Shown piece after piece: positions 48,434 through 58,128 of a stretch of DNA of 64,000 nucleotides (its first letter is position 1; every line of letters begins with the position of its first letter). This DNA comes from Burkholderiaceae bacterium. Its GTDB lineage: Bacteria; Pseudomonadota; Gammaproteobacteria; Burkholderiales; Burkholderiaceae_D. Where the stretch lies: assembly GCA_031291325.1 (NCBI GenBank), contig JARLJG010000028.1, positions 62,001 to 126,000 on the forward strand, given 5' to 3'. Under the pieces are notes generated by a model, which was not told the origin of the DNA, did not search any database, and saw nothing but the letters and a program-made list of their open reading frames with translations. A program made the translations under genes and the position numbers.

Positions 48434-51028
48434 TCACAAGATCGGTCTTACACCGCGCTGGCAAAGCGTTGGCGACGGGCGGCATATAAAATAACCCTGC
48501 GCGAAATCGATCCCCAGGCTGCTGACTTTCGCCAGAATATCAGCATCCTCGACGTATTCGGCCACGGTTTTGATTTTTAGTTCATTGGCAAGGGTCACGA
48601 TACTCTTGACGAACGCCAGATAGACGTCGTCGACCAGCATGTTGCGGATGAATTCGCCTTCGATCTTGATATAGTCGACCGGGAAGCGCTTGATATAGTG
48701 GAATGACGAATAACCGGAGCCGAAATCGTCGATCGCAAAGCTGAATCCCTGCAGCTTGACGTCCAGCACGAATTTTTCCAGCAGGTTCAAATTGCTGACC
48801 GTTTCGCGCTCGGTGATTTCAAACACGATACGGCTGGGCGCGATTTCGAATTTTTGCGCCAGCCGGGTGACGCGGGCGACGAACTCGCCGACGATCAAGG
48901 CCTTCGGCGATAGATTGACGAACAGCATGCCATCGTAGTTCTGCTCCTTGATCTGCAGAAAGGCCTTTTCGATCAATTGGTAATCCATCTTGTGGGCAAT
49001 GCCCATGCTCTCCGCCTGTTCGATGAAGTCGTTGGCAACGACAATCTGATCGCCGACGCGGATACGCATGAGCAATTCGTGGATCACAATCTCGCCGGTG
49101 GCGGCATCGCAGATCGGCTGGAAGTAAGGAACGACGCCGCCCAGATCCAGCGCGTTCTGGATCATGATGCTCTTCTCGGTCGCCTTTTTGAAAACATCGG
49201 CCATTTCGTTTTCGCTCGGGATGGCGATTGCGTTCTTGCCCATTTTTTTGGCTTTGAACATCATGTTGTCAGCCACCAGGAACAAGTCCTTGGGATTGTC
49301 CGCATGGATTGGGCTGATGGCGATGCCGATCGATGTCGTCGATCTGACCTTGAGTCCGTCCGGGCCGTCCATCGCGAAATCTTCGAGTTTATCGGCGATT
49401 TTTTTCGCGATGCAGTAGGCTTCCATATCGGAAGCTTCCGGCAAGATGATGCAGAATTCGTCGCCACCGTAGCGCGCCAGCAAATCGCCGTCCCTGACTG
49501 CGGTTTGCAGCACTTTTGCGAACCCCTGCAGGAATGCGTCGCCCACGTGATGGCCGAAGCGGTCGTTGATGGTCTTGAAATTGTCCAGGTCGAGCATCAA
49601 TATTGCGAACTGTTGCTCATGCCGCTTGGCGCGGCCCACTTCGTAGCCGAGCAGTTCCCAGAACATGCGCTGGTTATACAGATCGGTCAACGGATCGCGC
49701 GTGGCGTAATGTTCCAGGTCTTTCGTGTACTTGTAGATGGCCTTGACCGAGCCGACCAGATTGAGCAACGTCGTCAGGATGCTGCCGATCACGATCGAAC
49801 GCACCGAGTCTTGCGCCATAATCGACTGCACGCCGATGCCGACGATGCCGCCGATTTTCGGCGTCTCCAGCAGCAGGGTCTTGGTTTGCAGTTCAATGTC
49901 GGCGTTGCTCAACTCGGGCAATGCGTGTTCTTTGTCGGCGATATTATGGGAAATCTGAACCTGGATGGAGCCCTGGAAATAGGGATGGTCGTGCAACTGC
50001 CGGCGCAGGAGTTGCTCAAACAAGCCGATCGTTTCTGGCGACGGCGAATTGCGCCAGAAAATCTCGCATTCATAGCCTTCTTCCTCGATGCGAAAAATCG
50101 TCACCAACGCGTAAGCATCGATGATCCGATTGATGTCCAATAACAGCGCCTTGATGAATTCGCGCCAGTCGCGCACCACGTTCGAGGTGATGATGAATTT
50201 CTCCAGCAGCCTGACCTCGAATTCAAGGACATCCTTGTCGACCGCGACTTCTTCGATCTTCTTCACCAGCAATGCGACCTGGTCGAACGCCTGGTTGAGT
50301 TCCTCGAAACCATAGTCGACCTTGCTGATGTCAAGATGCGAGAAATCCTTGATGCTGTTAAACGAATCGACATTGCGGCGAAACAATTCGACCGAGCGTT
50401 TGAGCTTGTCGGCCACGAAATTGGCCAGCCCTATGCCCACCATCAGCACCAGCAAACCCAAAGTCAGGAACAGCAGCACGTAGTAGATGCGCACGGTGGT
50501 CGTGACTGTGCGCAACTTGTGGCGAATCGCGATCGCGCCCAGCACGTCGCCTTCCTTGGCGCCGGCGTGGCACGCCAAACACGCTTTTTCGGCGGCCACC
50601 GGATACAGATAGCGAACGTGGTCGTCCGCTTTTTGCGCGCTTTCGATGCCGGTGCCGATGGCTTGTTTGAGTTCGCGCGAAAGCGGCGTCTGCTGGCGTT
50701 CGCCATACTGTGCAACGACCGAGTCGGCGCGATAGACCTCGACCTGGTCGAGCAGGCTCGGCAAGGTGCCGATGCTCTGCGCGGCGAGTTGGTCGACCTC
50801 TTGCCGCGAACCGCCTTTGCGCAGGATTTGGAAGATCGCATTGAAATTTTGCCGGGCGACTTCCCGCGAAATATCCAGGCCGCGCTCCTCCAGCAATTTT
50901 TCGTAGAGCAGGGAAGACGCGAGAGTCGTGCCTAGAAAGACTAGCGCGGCCACGCCGACGGTGGCAACGAAGACAAAGCCTTTGAGCGTCTTGAGCGAAC
51001 CTAGAGCCTGTCGGTAGAGGCGATGCAT
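48434..51028 (-). CDS. Membrane GGDEF-EAL protein with periplasmic haem-c motif
   Basis: This 864-residue protein has two membrane helices (about 18-40 and 180-205) around a periplasmic domain that contains C150-L-A-C-H154, a haem c attachment motif, in a Tll0287/DUF3365-like context. A GAF-like region (about 270-420) follows, then GGDEF at 521-525 with inhibitory-site RDGD, then an EAL domain (about 631-860) whose EAL is ELL but which keeps FQPI, ITERE and DDFGSGYSS. It could act as a redox- or gas-sensing c-di-GMP enzyme. Which activity dominates cannot be read from sequence. Confidence 0.92.
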   Translation of the reverse strand: MHRLYRQALGSLKTLKGFVFVATVGVAALVFLGTTLASSLLYEKLLEERGLDISREVARQNFNAIFQILRKGGSRQEVDQLAAQSIGTLPSLLDQVEVYRADSVVAQYGERQQTPLSRELKQAIGTGIESAQKADDHVRYLYPVAAEKACLACHAGAKEGDVLGAIAIRHKLRTVTTTVRIYYVLLFLTLGLLVLMVGIGLANFVADKLKRSVELFRRNVDSFNSIKDFSHLDISKVDYGFEELNQAFDQVALLVKKIEEVAVDKDVLEFEVRLLEKFIITSNVVRDWREFIKALLLDINRIIDAYALVTIFRIEEEGYECEIFWRNSPSPETIGLFEQLLRRQLHDHPYFQGSIQVQISHNIADKEHALPELSNADIELQTKTLLLETPKIGGIVGIGVQSIMAQDSVRSIVIGSILTTLLNLVGSVKAIYKYTKDLEHYATRDPLTDLYNQRMFWELLGYEVGRAKRHEQQFAILMLDLDNFKTINDRFGHHVGDAFLQGFAKVLQTAVRDGDLLARYGGDEFCIILPEASDMEAYCIAKKIADKLEDFAMDGPDGLKVRSTTSIGIAISPIHADNPKDLFLVADNMMFKAKKMGKNAIAIPSENEMADVFKKATEKSIMIQNALDLGGVVPYFQPICDAATGEIVIHELLMRIRVGDQIVVANDFIEQAESMGIAHKMDYQLIEKAFLQIKEQNYDGMLFVNLSPKALIVGEFVARVTRLAQKFEIAPSRIVFEITERETVSNLNLLEKFVLDVKLQGFSFAIDDFGSGYSSFHYIKRFPVDYIKIEGEFIRNMLVDDVYLAFVKSIVTLANELKIKTVAEYVEDADILAKVSSLGIDFAQGYFICRPSPTLCQRGVRPIL

Positions 51029-51199
51029 TTCCAGTTCCTACGTTAAGTCGTCGCCGACAGTCTTTGTGGGCTGCGACGTGGGAGATATTGTTGATGTAAA
51101 ACGCCCGGCATTTGCCGACGGGCAAGAATAGGATTTGGCCCTTTTTCGGTCGGGCCAGTATTGATTCAAATCAATATAATGAAAGATACCGGGCAAGAT

Positions 51200-52144
51200 T
51201 CAACGCCAAAAACGTGTGATCAGCGCGCCGGCGGACAGGAATCCGGCAAATTGCAGGCTGAATACGAAGGTGCGAAACAGGACTTGATTGAAGGCCAGAC
51301 CGGGGCGGCAAGAACCGAAGTCGCGCCGTAATCGCCATCCGCCAGGCAGCAGCAAGACCGGCAGAAGCAGCGCCGGCGACGCTTCCGCGAGCGCCATCGC
51401 CGGCAGCGCAGCGAATGGAAAGAACAAAAGCGCGCCGAATAGCGTCGATGACGCGCCTGGCCCGCAGACCACGGCGAAGGTGCGCCGGCCCACCTCGCGG
51501 TCGTGGGCGATATCGCGATGATTGTTGACCGCCAGCGCTGCCGCCGCCAGGCTGCCGACCGACAAGGCAGCCAGCACATCGACCAAGTCCAGGCTGCCGG
51601 TCAGCAGCCAAGCGGTGCCGCATACCGCCACGATTCCGAAAAAGACCATGACCGTCAACTCGCCGAACGGCGTGTAGGCGATCGGCTTCGGCCCGCCCAT
51701 ATAGGCCAGCGCCGCCATCAAGGACATGGCGCCAATGGCCAGCACCGGCCAGCCGCGATCGGCGACCAGCGCAACGCCCAAACCGACTGAAATCAGCGAC
51801 AGGATGACAATGGCCAAGCGCACTTGTTTTACGCTCAACCAGCCATTCGCGGTGGCGCGCGGCAGGCCGGTGCGACTTCCCGTGCGGTCGCCGCCGCGCA
51901 CCGTATAGCCGACATCGTTTTGCAGATTGACGATGATTTGCATCATCAACGCGGCTGCCAGCGCCAACAGCGCGGCCACGATATCGATGCTGCCGGCATG
52001 CAAGTATCCGAACGAGGAGCCGACCACGACCGGGCTGATCGCCACCGGCAGGCTGCGCGGACGCGCCGCGACCATCCAGGCCTGCGCGCCGCCAATGCGC
52101 GGCGATTGCAGCGGTTCTGTCGAATAATTGTTCTTTTCCAACAC
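51200..52144 (-). CDS. UbiA-superfamily prenyltransferase, MenA-like
   Basis: This 314-residue membrane protein has about eight helices. QNDVGYTVRGGDRTGS holds the first Asp-rich prenyl-diphosphate site and NNHRDIAHDREVGRRT the second, as in MenA (dihydroxynaphthoate prenyltransferase). GTG 52144 has a CAGGAG ribosome site; the longer frame to 52228 is rejected. No other menaquinone genes are in the window, and these bacteria mainly use ubiquinone, so the substrate is uncertain. Confidence 0.85.
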   Translation of the reverse strand: MLEKNNYSTEPLQSPRIGGAQAWMVAARPRSLPVAISPVVVGSSFGYLHAGSIDIVAALLALAAALMMQIIVNLQNDVGYTVRGGDRTGSRTGLPRATANGWLSVKQVRLAIVILSLISVGLGVALVADRGWPVLAIGAMSLMAALAYMGGPKPIAYTPFGELTVMVFFGIVAVCGTAWLLTGSLDLVDVLAALSVGSLAAAALAVNNHRDIAHDREVGRRTFAVVCGPGASSTLFGALLFFPFAALPAMALAEASPALLLPVLLLPGGWRLRRDFGSCRPGLAFNQVLFRTFVFSLQFAGFLSAGALITRFWR

Positions 52145-52575
52145 GATGTCTCCTGCTCGTTGGGACGCCGCTAAACTCCCGCGCCTGCGTAACTGTATCG
52201 GAAAACCGATCGGCCTATGCTGGCACATAAAAGTTGTTGCTGCAACATCTAATTCATTCAGGCAACAATTTCCCGGAATTAATTAGTTGGTAATTTCACT
52301 TTCTTTTGGCTTGTTTTTCCATCCTTGGAGGCGTGGGATCGCGCCAACGACGCATCGCGCCGCCTCGGGGCACAAAAGAATCAATATGCGGTCAAATTGT
52401 TTATACAATTCGGCGGCATTTAAAAGATAATAGACGGTTAAGTCGAATCGTTTTTTGTTTTAGAGAAATAGCATTGCCACATTGCCACTTTTCCGGTTAG
52501 CGGCCCGCCCGCTTTTGCGCCGATCGCGCCGGATTTGGGGTACATATAATGCGATTTACGCTATCAGGAGTGAAC
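52145..52575. other. Intergenic region upstream of nrdJ
   Basis: 430 bp between the divergent prenyltransferase and nrdJ genes. I see no gene and no B12-box or cobalamin-riboswitch core, although nrdJ needs B12. TATAAT at 52545-52550 is a candidate -10 for nrdJ, 26 bp before the start. Confidence 0.55.
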
Positions 52576-55113
52576 ATGAATGTAACACCCAAACTCTTTG
52601 CCGTTTCCAACACACCTGAGGAGAAGATACTGGCCAATCCGGCAACGTCCATGACCCCGCAAGAAATTTCCATCGAAACCTTGCTGGAAAAGTATGCGAA
52701 GGGTGAAGAGCGCACGCTGGAAGATCTGCGCCTGCGCGTTGCCAAGGGCATCGCCGAGGTGGAAGCAACGCCGGAGCTGCGCACGGAATGGCAAGCAAAA
52801 TTCCTGTTGGCCCAGCAACTCGGCTGGGTGCCGGCAGGACGCATCAATTCGGCAGCCGGTTTGGCGATGAAGGCGACACTGATGAATTGCTTCGTGCAGC
52901 CGGTCGGCGACTCGGCCAATAGCGAAAGCAACGGCAAGCCGGGGATTTACACCGCGCTCGGACAAGCTGCGGAAACCATGCGGCGCGGCGGCGGCGTCGG
53001 CTACAATTTCTCGGAAATCCGCCCTTCCGGCGCGCTCGTCAGAGGCACCAATTCGCGCGCTTCCGGGCCGCTTTCGTACATGCGCGTGTACGACACATCG
53101 TGCGCGACGGTCGAGTCGGCCGGCGCGCGGCGCGGCGCGCAGATGGGCGTGTTGAATTGCGATCATCCCGACATCCTGTCGTTCATCACCGCCAAGCGCG
53201 ACGGCAGCCTGTCGAATTTCAATCTGTCGATCGGCGTCACCGATGCCTTCATGTCGGCCGTGGCCGACGACGGCGTGGTGCAACTTGTGCATCGCGCCGA
53301 ACCGGGTGAAGAACTGATCCAGGCCGGCGCCTTCCGCCGTGCCGACGGCATGTGGGTCTATCGCGAGATGCGCGCGCGCGAAATATGGGAGATCGTGATG
53401 AAGTCGACCTACGACTTCGCCGAACCGGGCATCCTGTTCATCGACCGCATGAACCGCGAAAACAACCTGCACTATTGCGAGAAGATCGAAGCCACCAATC
53501 CCTGCGCCGAACAACCGCTGCCGGATTACGGCTGCTGCGATCTGGGCTCGATCAATTTGACGATGTGCGTGCAGAACCCGTTTTCGGCGAAAGCGTCGTT
53601 CGACTTTGAAAAATTCAAGGTATTGACCACCATCGGCGTGCGCTTCCTCGACAACGTGCTCGATGCCAGCCAATGGCCGCTGGAAGAGCAACGGCGCGAA
53701 GCGATGAACAAGCGCCGCGTCGGCTTGGGCTTTTTGGGCCTGGGCAGCGCGTTGATCATGCTCGGCATCCGCTACGATTCGGACGAAGGGCGCGCGTTCG
53801 CCGCCAAGGTCACCGAAGCGATGCGCGACACCGCCTACCGCGCCTCGGTGCAACTGGCCATCGAAAAAGGCCCGTTCCCGCTGTTCGACGCCGAAAAATA
53901 CCTGGCTGGCGCCTTTATCAGCCGGCTGCCGCAGGATATCCGCGACGCAATCGCCAAATGCGGCATCCGCAATTCGCACCTGCTGTCGATTGCGCCGACC
54001 GGCACCATCACGCTGGTGTTTGCGGACAACGCGTCGAACGGCATCGAGCCGGCGTTTTCCTGGGTGTACACGCGCAAGAAACGCATGATGGACGGCAGCA
54101 AGAAGGAATTCGAGGTGGCCGATCACGCCTGGCGCCTGTACCGCGAACTGGGCTTCGACGTTTCCGACGACAGCAAGCTGCCGGCGCAATTCGTGTCGGC
54201 GCTGACCATGTCGGCCGACGACCACATGAAAATGCTGGAAGCGGTGCAGCCGTTCATCGATACTTCGATCTCGAAGACCGTCAACGTCCCGGCCGACTAC
54301 AAGTTCGAGGATTTCCGCGACCTGTACATGAACGGCTGGCTGGCCGGATTGAAGGGCTTGTCCACCTATCGCCCGAACGACGTGTTGGGCAGCGTGTTGT
54401 CGGTCAAGCCGGCGGCGGATCAGGCGCCGGTGCCAGTCGCCGATGTGTTGCATGACGAGGACCCGCTGCGCAAGCAATACGACAGCCGCCCGGTCGGCGA
54501 TCTGCAGTCGATCACTACCAAGGTCGAATACTTTACCTACGAAGGCCGCAAATCGGTTTATCTGACCACCAGTTTCATCAATGTCGATGGCGTCGTCAAG
54601 GGCAAGAAAGTGACGGTCGAGCGGCCATTTGAATTCTTCATGCCGGCCGGTCAGCGCACGGCCGATCAGCAATGGGTGACGTCGACCATGCGCTTGTTGT
54701 CGATGAATGCGCGCCTGGGCGGGTCGGTGGCCAAAACCCTGGCCGATCTGCGCGAAGTCGTGTGGGACAAAGGCACGGTGCGCTGCGGTTTCCACATCAA
54801 GGATGACGGCACGAAGATTCCGATGTATCACGATTCCGAAGTGGCCGCGATCGCTTTTGCGTTGCAGCGGGTGTTGATCAACCGTGGTTTCCTGGATGCC
54901 GACGCCAAGCAAGTGCCGGTGCATGTGCTGGCCGCGCGCGGCAGCGCCGTCGCCATCGAGGAACTCGCAGAGGAACCGGTGCAGGAAGCGCCGAACCCGA
55001 TCAACTATGTTTATACCGGCAGGAAATGTCCAGAATGCGGCGCCCACGCGGTGCGTAAAGTCGACGGCTGCGATCGCTGCTCGTTGTGCAATTACCTGGG
55101 CTCTTGTGGTTGA
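52576..55113 (+). CDS. nrdJ: Adenosylcobalamin-dependent (class II) ribonucleotide reductase
   Basis: This 845-residue enzyme reduces ribonucleotides to deoxyribonucleotides. NCFVQPV holds the first redox Cys, and [21 protein letters not shown] holds the active-site Cys and catalytic Asn/Glu. The C-terminus has a zinc-ribbon-like [21 protein letters not shown]. No nrdB radical subunit gene is adjacent, as expected for class II. A CAGGAG ribosome site 6 bp before ATG 52576 fixes the start; an ATG at 52549 is rejected. It would work with or without oxygen if B12 is available. Confidence 0.95.
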   Translation: MNVTPKLFAVSNTPEEKILANPATSMTPQEISIETLLEKYAKGEERTLEDLRLRVAKGIAEVEATPELRTEWQAKFLLAQQLGWVPAGRINSAAGLAMKATLMNCFVQPVGDSANSESNGKPGIYTALGQAAETMRRGGGVGYNFSEIRPSGALVRGTNSRASGPLSYMRVYDTSCATVESAGARRGAQMGVLNCDHPDILSFITAKRDGSLSNFNLSIGVTDAFMSAVADDGVVQLVHRAEPGEELIQAGAFRRADGMWVYREMRAREIWEIVMKSTYDFAEPGILFIDRMNRENNLHYCEKIEATNPCAEQPLPDYGCCDLGSINLTMCVQNPFSAKASFDFEKFKVLTTIGVRFLDNVLDASQWPLEEQRREAMNKRRVGLGFLGLGSALIMLGIRYDSDEGRAFAAKVTEAMRDTAYRASVQLAIEKGPFPLFDAEKYLAGAFISRLPQDIRDAIAKCGIRNSHLLSIAPTGTITLVFADNASNGIEPAFSWVYTRKKRMMDGSKKEFEVADHAWRLYRELGFDVSDDSKLPAQFVSALTMSADDHMKMLEAVQPFIDTSISKTVNVPADYKFEDFRDLYMNGWLAGLKGLSTYRPNDVLGSVLSVKPAADQAPVPVADVLHDEDPLRKQYDSRPVGDLQSITTKVEYFTYEGRKSVYLTTSFINVDGVVKGKKVTVERPFEFFMPAGQRTADQQWVTSTMRLLSMNARLGGSVAKTLADLREVVWDKGTVRCGFHIKDDGTKIPMYHDSEVAAIAFALQRVLINRGFLDADAKQVPVHVLAARGSAVAIEELAEEPVQEAPNPINYVYTGRKCPECGAHAVRKVDGCDRCSLCNYLGSCG

Positions 55114-55198
55114 AATTCGGCGCTGCATCTACTCCGAGACCCGGAGTCTGTACTATCATGGCGCGTTGCCGCCCGATAAATTGAAGAGGATCAAGCAC

Positions 55199-55942
55199 AT
55201 GGGTTACCTTATACGATTCGGTTTATTGGCGGCGACTTTCGCTCTCGCCGGTTGCGCGACTTCGCACAACCCGCAAGACCCGTTGGAAGATTTTAATCGA
55301 ACCATGTTCGGCTTCAACGACAAGGTGGATACGGTGGCATTCAAGCCGTTGGCCGAGGGCTATCGCAAGGTGGTGCCGGCCGTGGTGCAAACCGGCGTCG
55401 GCAATTTCTTCGGCAACGTCGGCGACGTGTCCACCGCATGCAACAACCTGATGCAAGCCAGAGTGAGCGATGGCGTATCGGACGTGTCGCGCGTGTTGGT
55501 CAATACCACGGTTGGATTGGGCGGCGTGATGGACTTCGCCACCGATTGGGGGATGCCGAAACACGATCAGGACTTCGGCCAAACCCTGGGTCGCTGGGGC
55601 GTGAAGTCCGGCCCCTACCTGGTGTTGCCGCTGCTCGGTTCGACCACGACGCGCGATGCGCTGGGCATGCCGGTCGACTTTGCGATGGACCCTTGGGGCC
55701 GGGTCTTTCCGGTGCCGTTGCGCAATAGCGGCGCGGCGCTGCGCGTGGTCGACTTTCGGGCTTACAACTTGAATTCGTTCAGCCTGATCGACGATGCGGC
55801 GCTCGACAAATACGAGTTCGTGCGCGACGCGTATCTGCAGCGCCGCGAAGGCAAAATCTACAAGGGCGATGCGCCGAAGCAGGACGAGCACGAACCGGCG
55901 CCGGCGAATTCTGTGGACGGCACGCGCAACGTGCCTTCGTGA
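55199..55942 (+). CDS. mlaA: Outer-membrane phospholipid-transport lipoprotein MlaA (VacJ)
   Basis: This 247-residue lipoprotein has a lipobox (FALAGC, Cys19) and the MlaA core NPQDPLEDFNRTMFGFNDKVD and GVMDFATDWGMPKHDQDFGQTLGRWGV. MlaA removes phospholipids from the outer leaflet of the outer membrane and passes them to MlaC, whose operon is at 12.5-15.7 kb. An AGAGGA ribosome site precedes the ATG. The C-terminal ~40 residues are acidic and disordered-looking. Confidence 0.95.
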   Translation: MGYLIRFGLLAATFALAGCATSHNPQDPLEDFNRTMFGFNDKVDTVAFKPLAEGYRKVVPAVVQTGVGNFFGNVGDVSTACNNLMQARVSDGVSDVSRVLVNTTVGLGGVMDFATDWGMPKHDQDFGQTLGRWGVKSGPYLVLPLLGSTTTRDALGMPVDFAMDPWGRVFPVPLRNSGAALRVVDFRAYNLNSFSLIDDAALDKYEFVRDAYLQRREGKIYKGDAPKQDEHEPAPANSVDGTRNVPS

Positions 55943-55951
55943 CGTGTAGCG

Positions 55952-57613
55952 CTATTTTCTCTCCGCCATGCGTCTGGCGAGCCGCTCGTGCTGCTCCACG
56001 TACCAGCCGTTGCTGATCGGATAGCGGCGGTCGCGCCAGAACGACATGCTGCCGATCTTCGCGCCCGGCGCCGACTGCCGGCGCTTGTATTCCGAGCGAT
56101 GCAGCATGCTGCTCACTTCCTCGACCAGATCCAGGTCGAACCCCTGCGCCGCAACTTCGACGATGCCAAGCTGCTGCTCGACCAGTTGATACAAAATCTT
56201 GTCCAGCAACGGATACGGCGGCAGCGTATCCTGGTCGGTCTGGCCGGGATGCAGTTCCGCGCTGGGCGCCTTGGATAGGACGCGGGCCGGGATGACCTCG
56301 CTTTGCGCATTGCGCCAGGCCGCGACTTCGTAGACGGTGGTTTTGTAAATGTCCTTCAGTGCGGCATAGTGCCCGCACATATCGCCGTACATCGTCGTAT
56401 AGCCAACCGCCATTTCCGACTTGTTGCCGGTGTTGAGCAACAGCAGGTTTTCCTTGCGGCTGACCGCCATCAAAATGCCTGCGCGCAGACGCGGTTGATT
56501 GTCGCCAATTGCGAGATCGGATAAATGCCCGCCGAATAAGTCGCCCAGCATCGTCTCGAAAGCGCGCATGCCGGGTTCGATCGACACCGTATCGAGGCGA
56601 ATACCGAGGCGGCGCGCGCAGTCGGTCGCGTCTTCGACGCTCTCCTGCGACGTGAAGGGCGACGGCAACATCAGGCAGCGCACCCGTTCCGCTCCCACCG
56701 CTTCGACCGCCAGCGCCGCCGCCAACGCCGAATCGATCCCGCCCGACATGCCGAGCACAATGCCGGAAAATCCATTCTTCCTGACGAAGTCGCGCAAGCC
56801 GAGCGTGATCGCCCGATACACCATTTCCACCTCGCTTGCCAGGTGCGGGGAGGGCAGTGCGGTCGGAATCCATTGCTCGCCGCGCCGCTCCAGTTGCAGC
56901 ATCTTGAAATCTTCGCGAAAGCCTTGCAGGCGCGCGCAGGTTTCCCCCTGCGTTCCCAATACGAAGCTATTGCCGTCGAAAATCAGTTCGTCGTGTCCGC
57001 CGATCTGGTTCACGTACAGCAGCGCCAGGCCGGTCTCGGCCACCCGTTGCGCGGCGATTCGCTCGCGCGCCGCCGGCTTGCCGATTTCAAACGGCGACGC
57101 ATTCATCGATATCAGCAGTTGCGCGCCTTTCCGCTTGAGTGCCGCCGCAACATCGGGCTGCCACATGTCTTCGCAGATCAGCAGCCCCAGCGTGCAGCCT
57201 CTCCAACGGATCGGTTCCGGCTCCGCGCCTGGTGCGAAGTAGCGTTTCTCGTCGAAGATTCCATAGTTGGGCAGATGATATTTATATTGCCGCGCGACGA
57301 TTTTCCCTTGGTCCAACAGGAACGCTGCATTGTAAAGCGCATCGCCGTCGCGCCAAAAAGAACCGATCAACATCGCCGGGCCATTGGCGGTCATGCGCGC
57401 GCACTCGTCGACGGCTTGCCTGTTTCGCCCTTGAAATTGGGCGCTGGAAAGCAAGTCTTCGGGCGGATATCCGGAAATCGTCATTTCCGAAAAAACCACC
57501 AGATCTGCCTTTGTCACCGCCGCCATCCGATAGAATGCGGCGATGCGCGCGACATTGACGGCGACGCCACCGACGGAAAAGCTGCCCTGGATGATTGCAA
57601 TGGAGAGAGTCAC
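55952..57613 (-). CDS. nadE: Glutamine-hydrolysing NAD+ synthase
   Basis: This 553-residue enzyme makes NAD+ from deamido-NAD+. The N-terminal nitrilase-type glutaminase domain has Glu (FSEMTISGYPPEDL), Lys (KYHLPNYGIFDEKRYF) and Cys (LLICEDMWQPD). The synthetase domain has the ATP-PPi loop GMSGGIDSALAAA and NKSEMAVGYTTMYGDM. Both domains are intact. It converges with mlaA, with 9 bp between stops. Confidence 0.97.
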   Translation of the reverse strand: MTLSIAIIQGSFSVGGVAVNVARIAAFYRMAAVTKADLVVFSEMTISGYPPEDLLSSAQFQGRNRQAVDECARMTANGPAMLIGSFWRDGDALYNAAFLLDQGKIVARQYKYHLPNYGIFDEKRYFAPGAEPEPIRWRGCTLGLLICEDMWQPDVAAALKRKGAQLLISMNASPFEIGKPAARERIAAQRVAETGLALLYVNQIGGHDELIFDGNSFVLGTQGETCARLQGFREDFKMLQLERRGEQWIPTALPSPHLASEVEMVYRAITLGLRDFVRKNGFSGIVLGMSGGIDSALAAALAVEAVGAERVRCLMLPSPFTSQESVEDATDCARRLGIRLDTVSIEPGMRAFETMLGDLFGGHLSDLAIGDNQPRLRAGILMAVSRKENLLLLNTGNKSEMAVGYTTMYGDMCGHYAALKDIYKTTVYEVAAWRNAQSEVIPARVLSKAPSAELHPGQTDQDTLPPYPLLDKILYQLVEQQLGIVEVAAQGFDLDLVEEVSSMLHRSEYKRRQSAPGAKIGSMSFWRDRRYPISNGWYVEQHERLARRMAERK

Positions 57614-58128
57614 TTCGTTCCTCTTTATTTTCTGCTTTGTGAAATGTCGATTCCCACCAGCAGCAATGAAGCCAGGCGTGGATGGATGAGGTTCCCGAAC
57701 CGCCCGCTATGGAAAGCGGCAAGTCGCAGCGCTTTCTGCCGTGCGGCTTTTGAATCGGAAACGATCTTCGCTGCGGACGATGCAAGAACCCGACACGCAG
57801 ACACGGTGCCGCACCGCAAACATTGTTGCAAAATTCGGAGGCAGGCGCAATCCCTGCGGCAGTCGGTCGGCGAGATAATGGATCGATTCATCGATCTGTC
57901 GGGAGCGCCCATGTCGCCGAGGAAATTGGCCCCGCCGCAGTCGGTTGCGCGCCTCGGGCATAACCATGTGTTGCGCATCCTGCCTCGAAGCCCGTCCTTC
58001 CGGGAGCCGATGAGGTTTGCGAAAATGGTGTATTGTTGGCGCTCAATCATGCCAACAGCTTCGCAGCAACAGGACGCGCGACGCAATATCGCGTCGGTTT
58101 CTGCAAGCTTTTTATCACGGACTTGCTT
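57614..58128. other. Intergenic region without recognised gene
   Basis: 515 bp between nadE and a glutathione transferase gene. Open frames exist on both strands, but their translations look like random high-GC sequence (Arg, Ser, Cys-rich) and have no ribosome sites. I see no RNA gene or clear repeat. Confidence 0.5.

Noticed and set aside
52145-52575. Cobalamin riboswitch upstream of nrdJ
   Set aside because: No B12-box-like sequence or matching fold is evident by eye; a covariance search would settle it.
52564-55128. Antisense open frame of 854 codons covering all of nrdJ
   Set aside because: Exact shadow of nrdJ; the sense strand carries the reductase motifs.
57625-58086. 153-codon open frame between nadE and the GST genes
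   Set aside because: The translation is Arg/Cys/Ser-rich without motifs, and there is no ribosome site.
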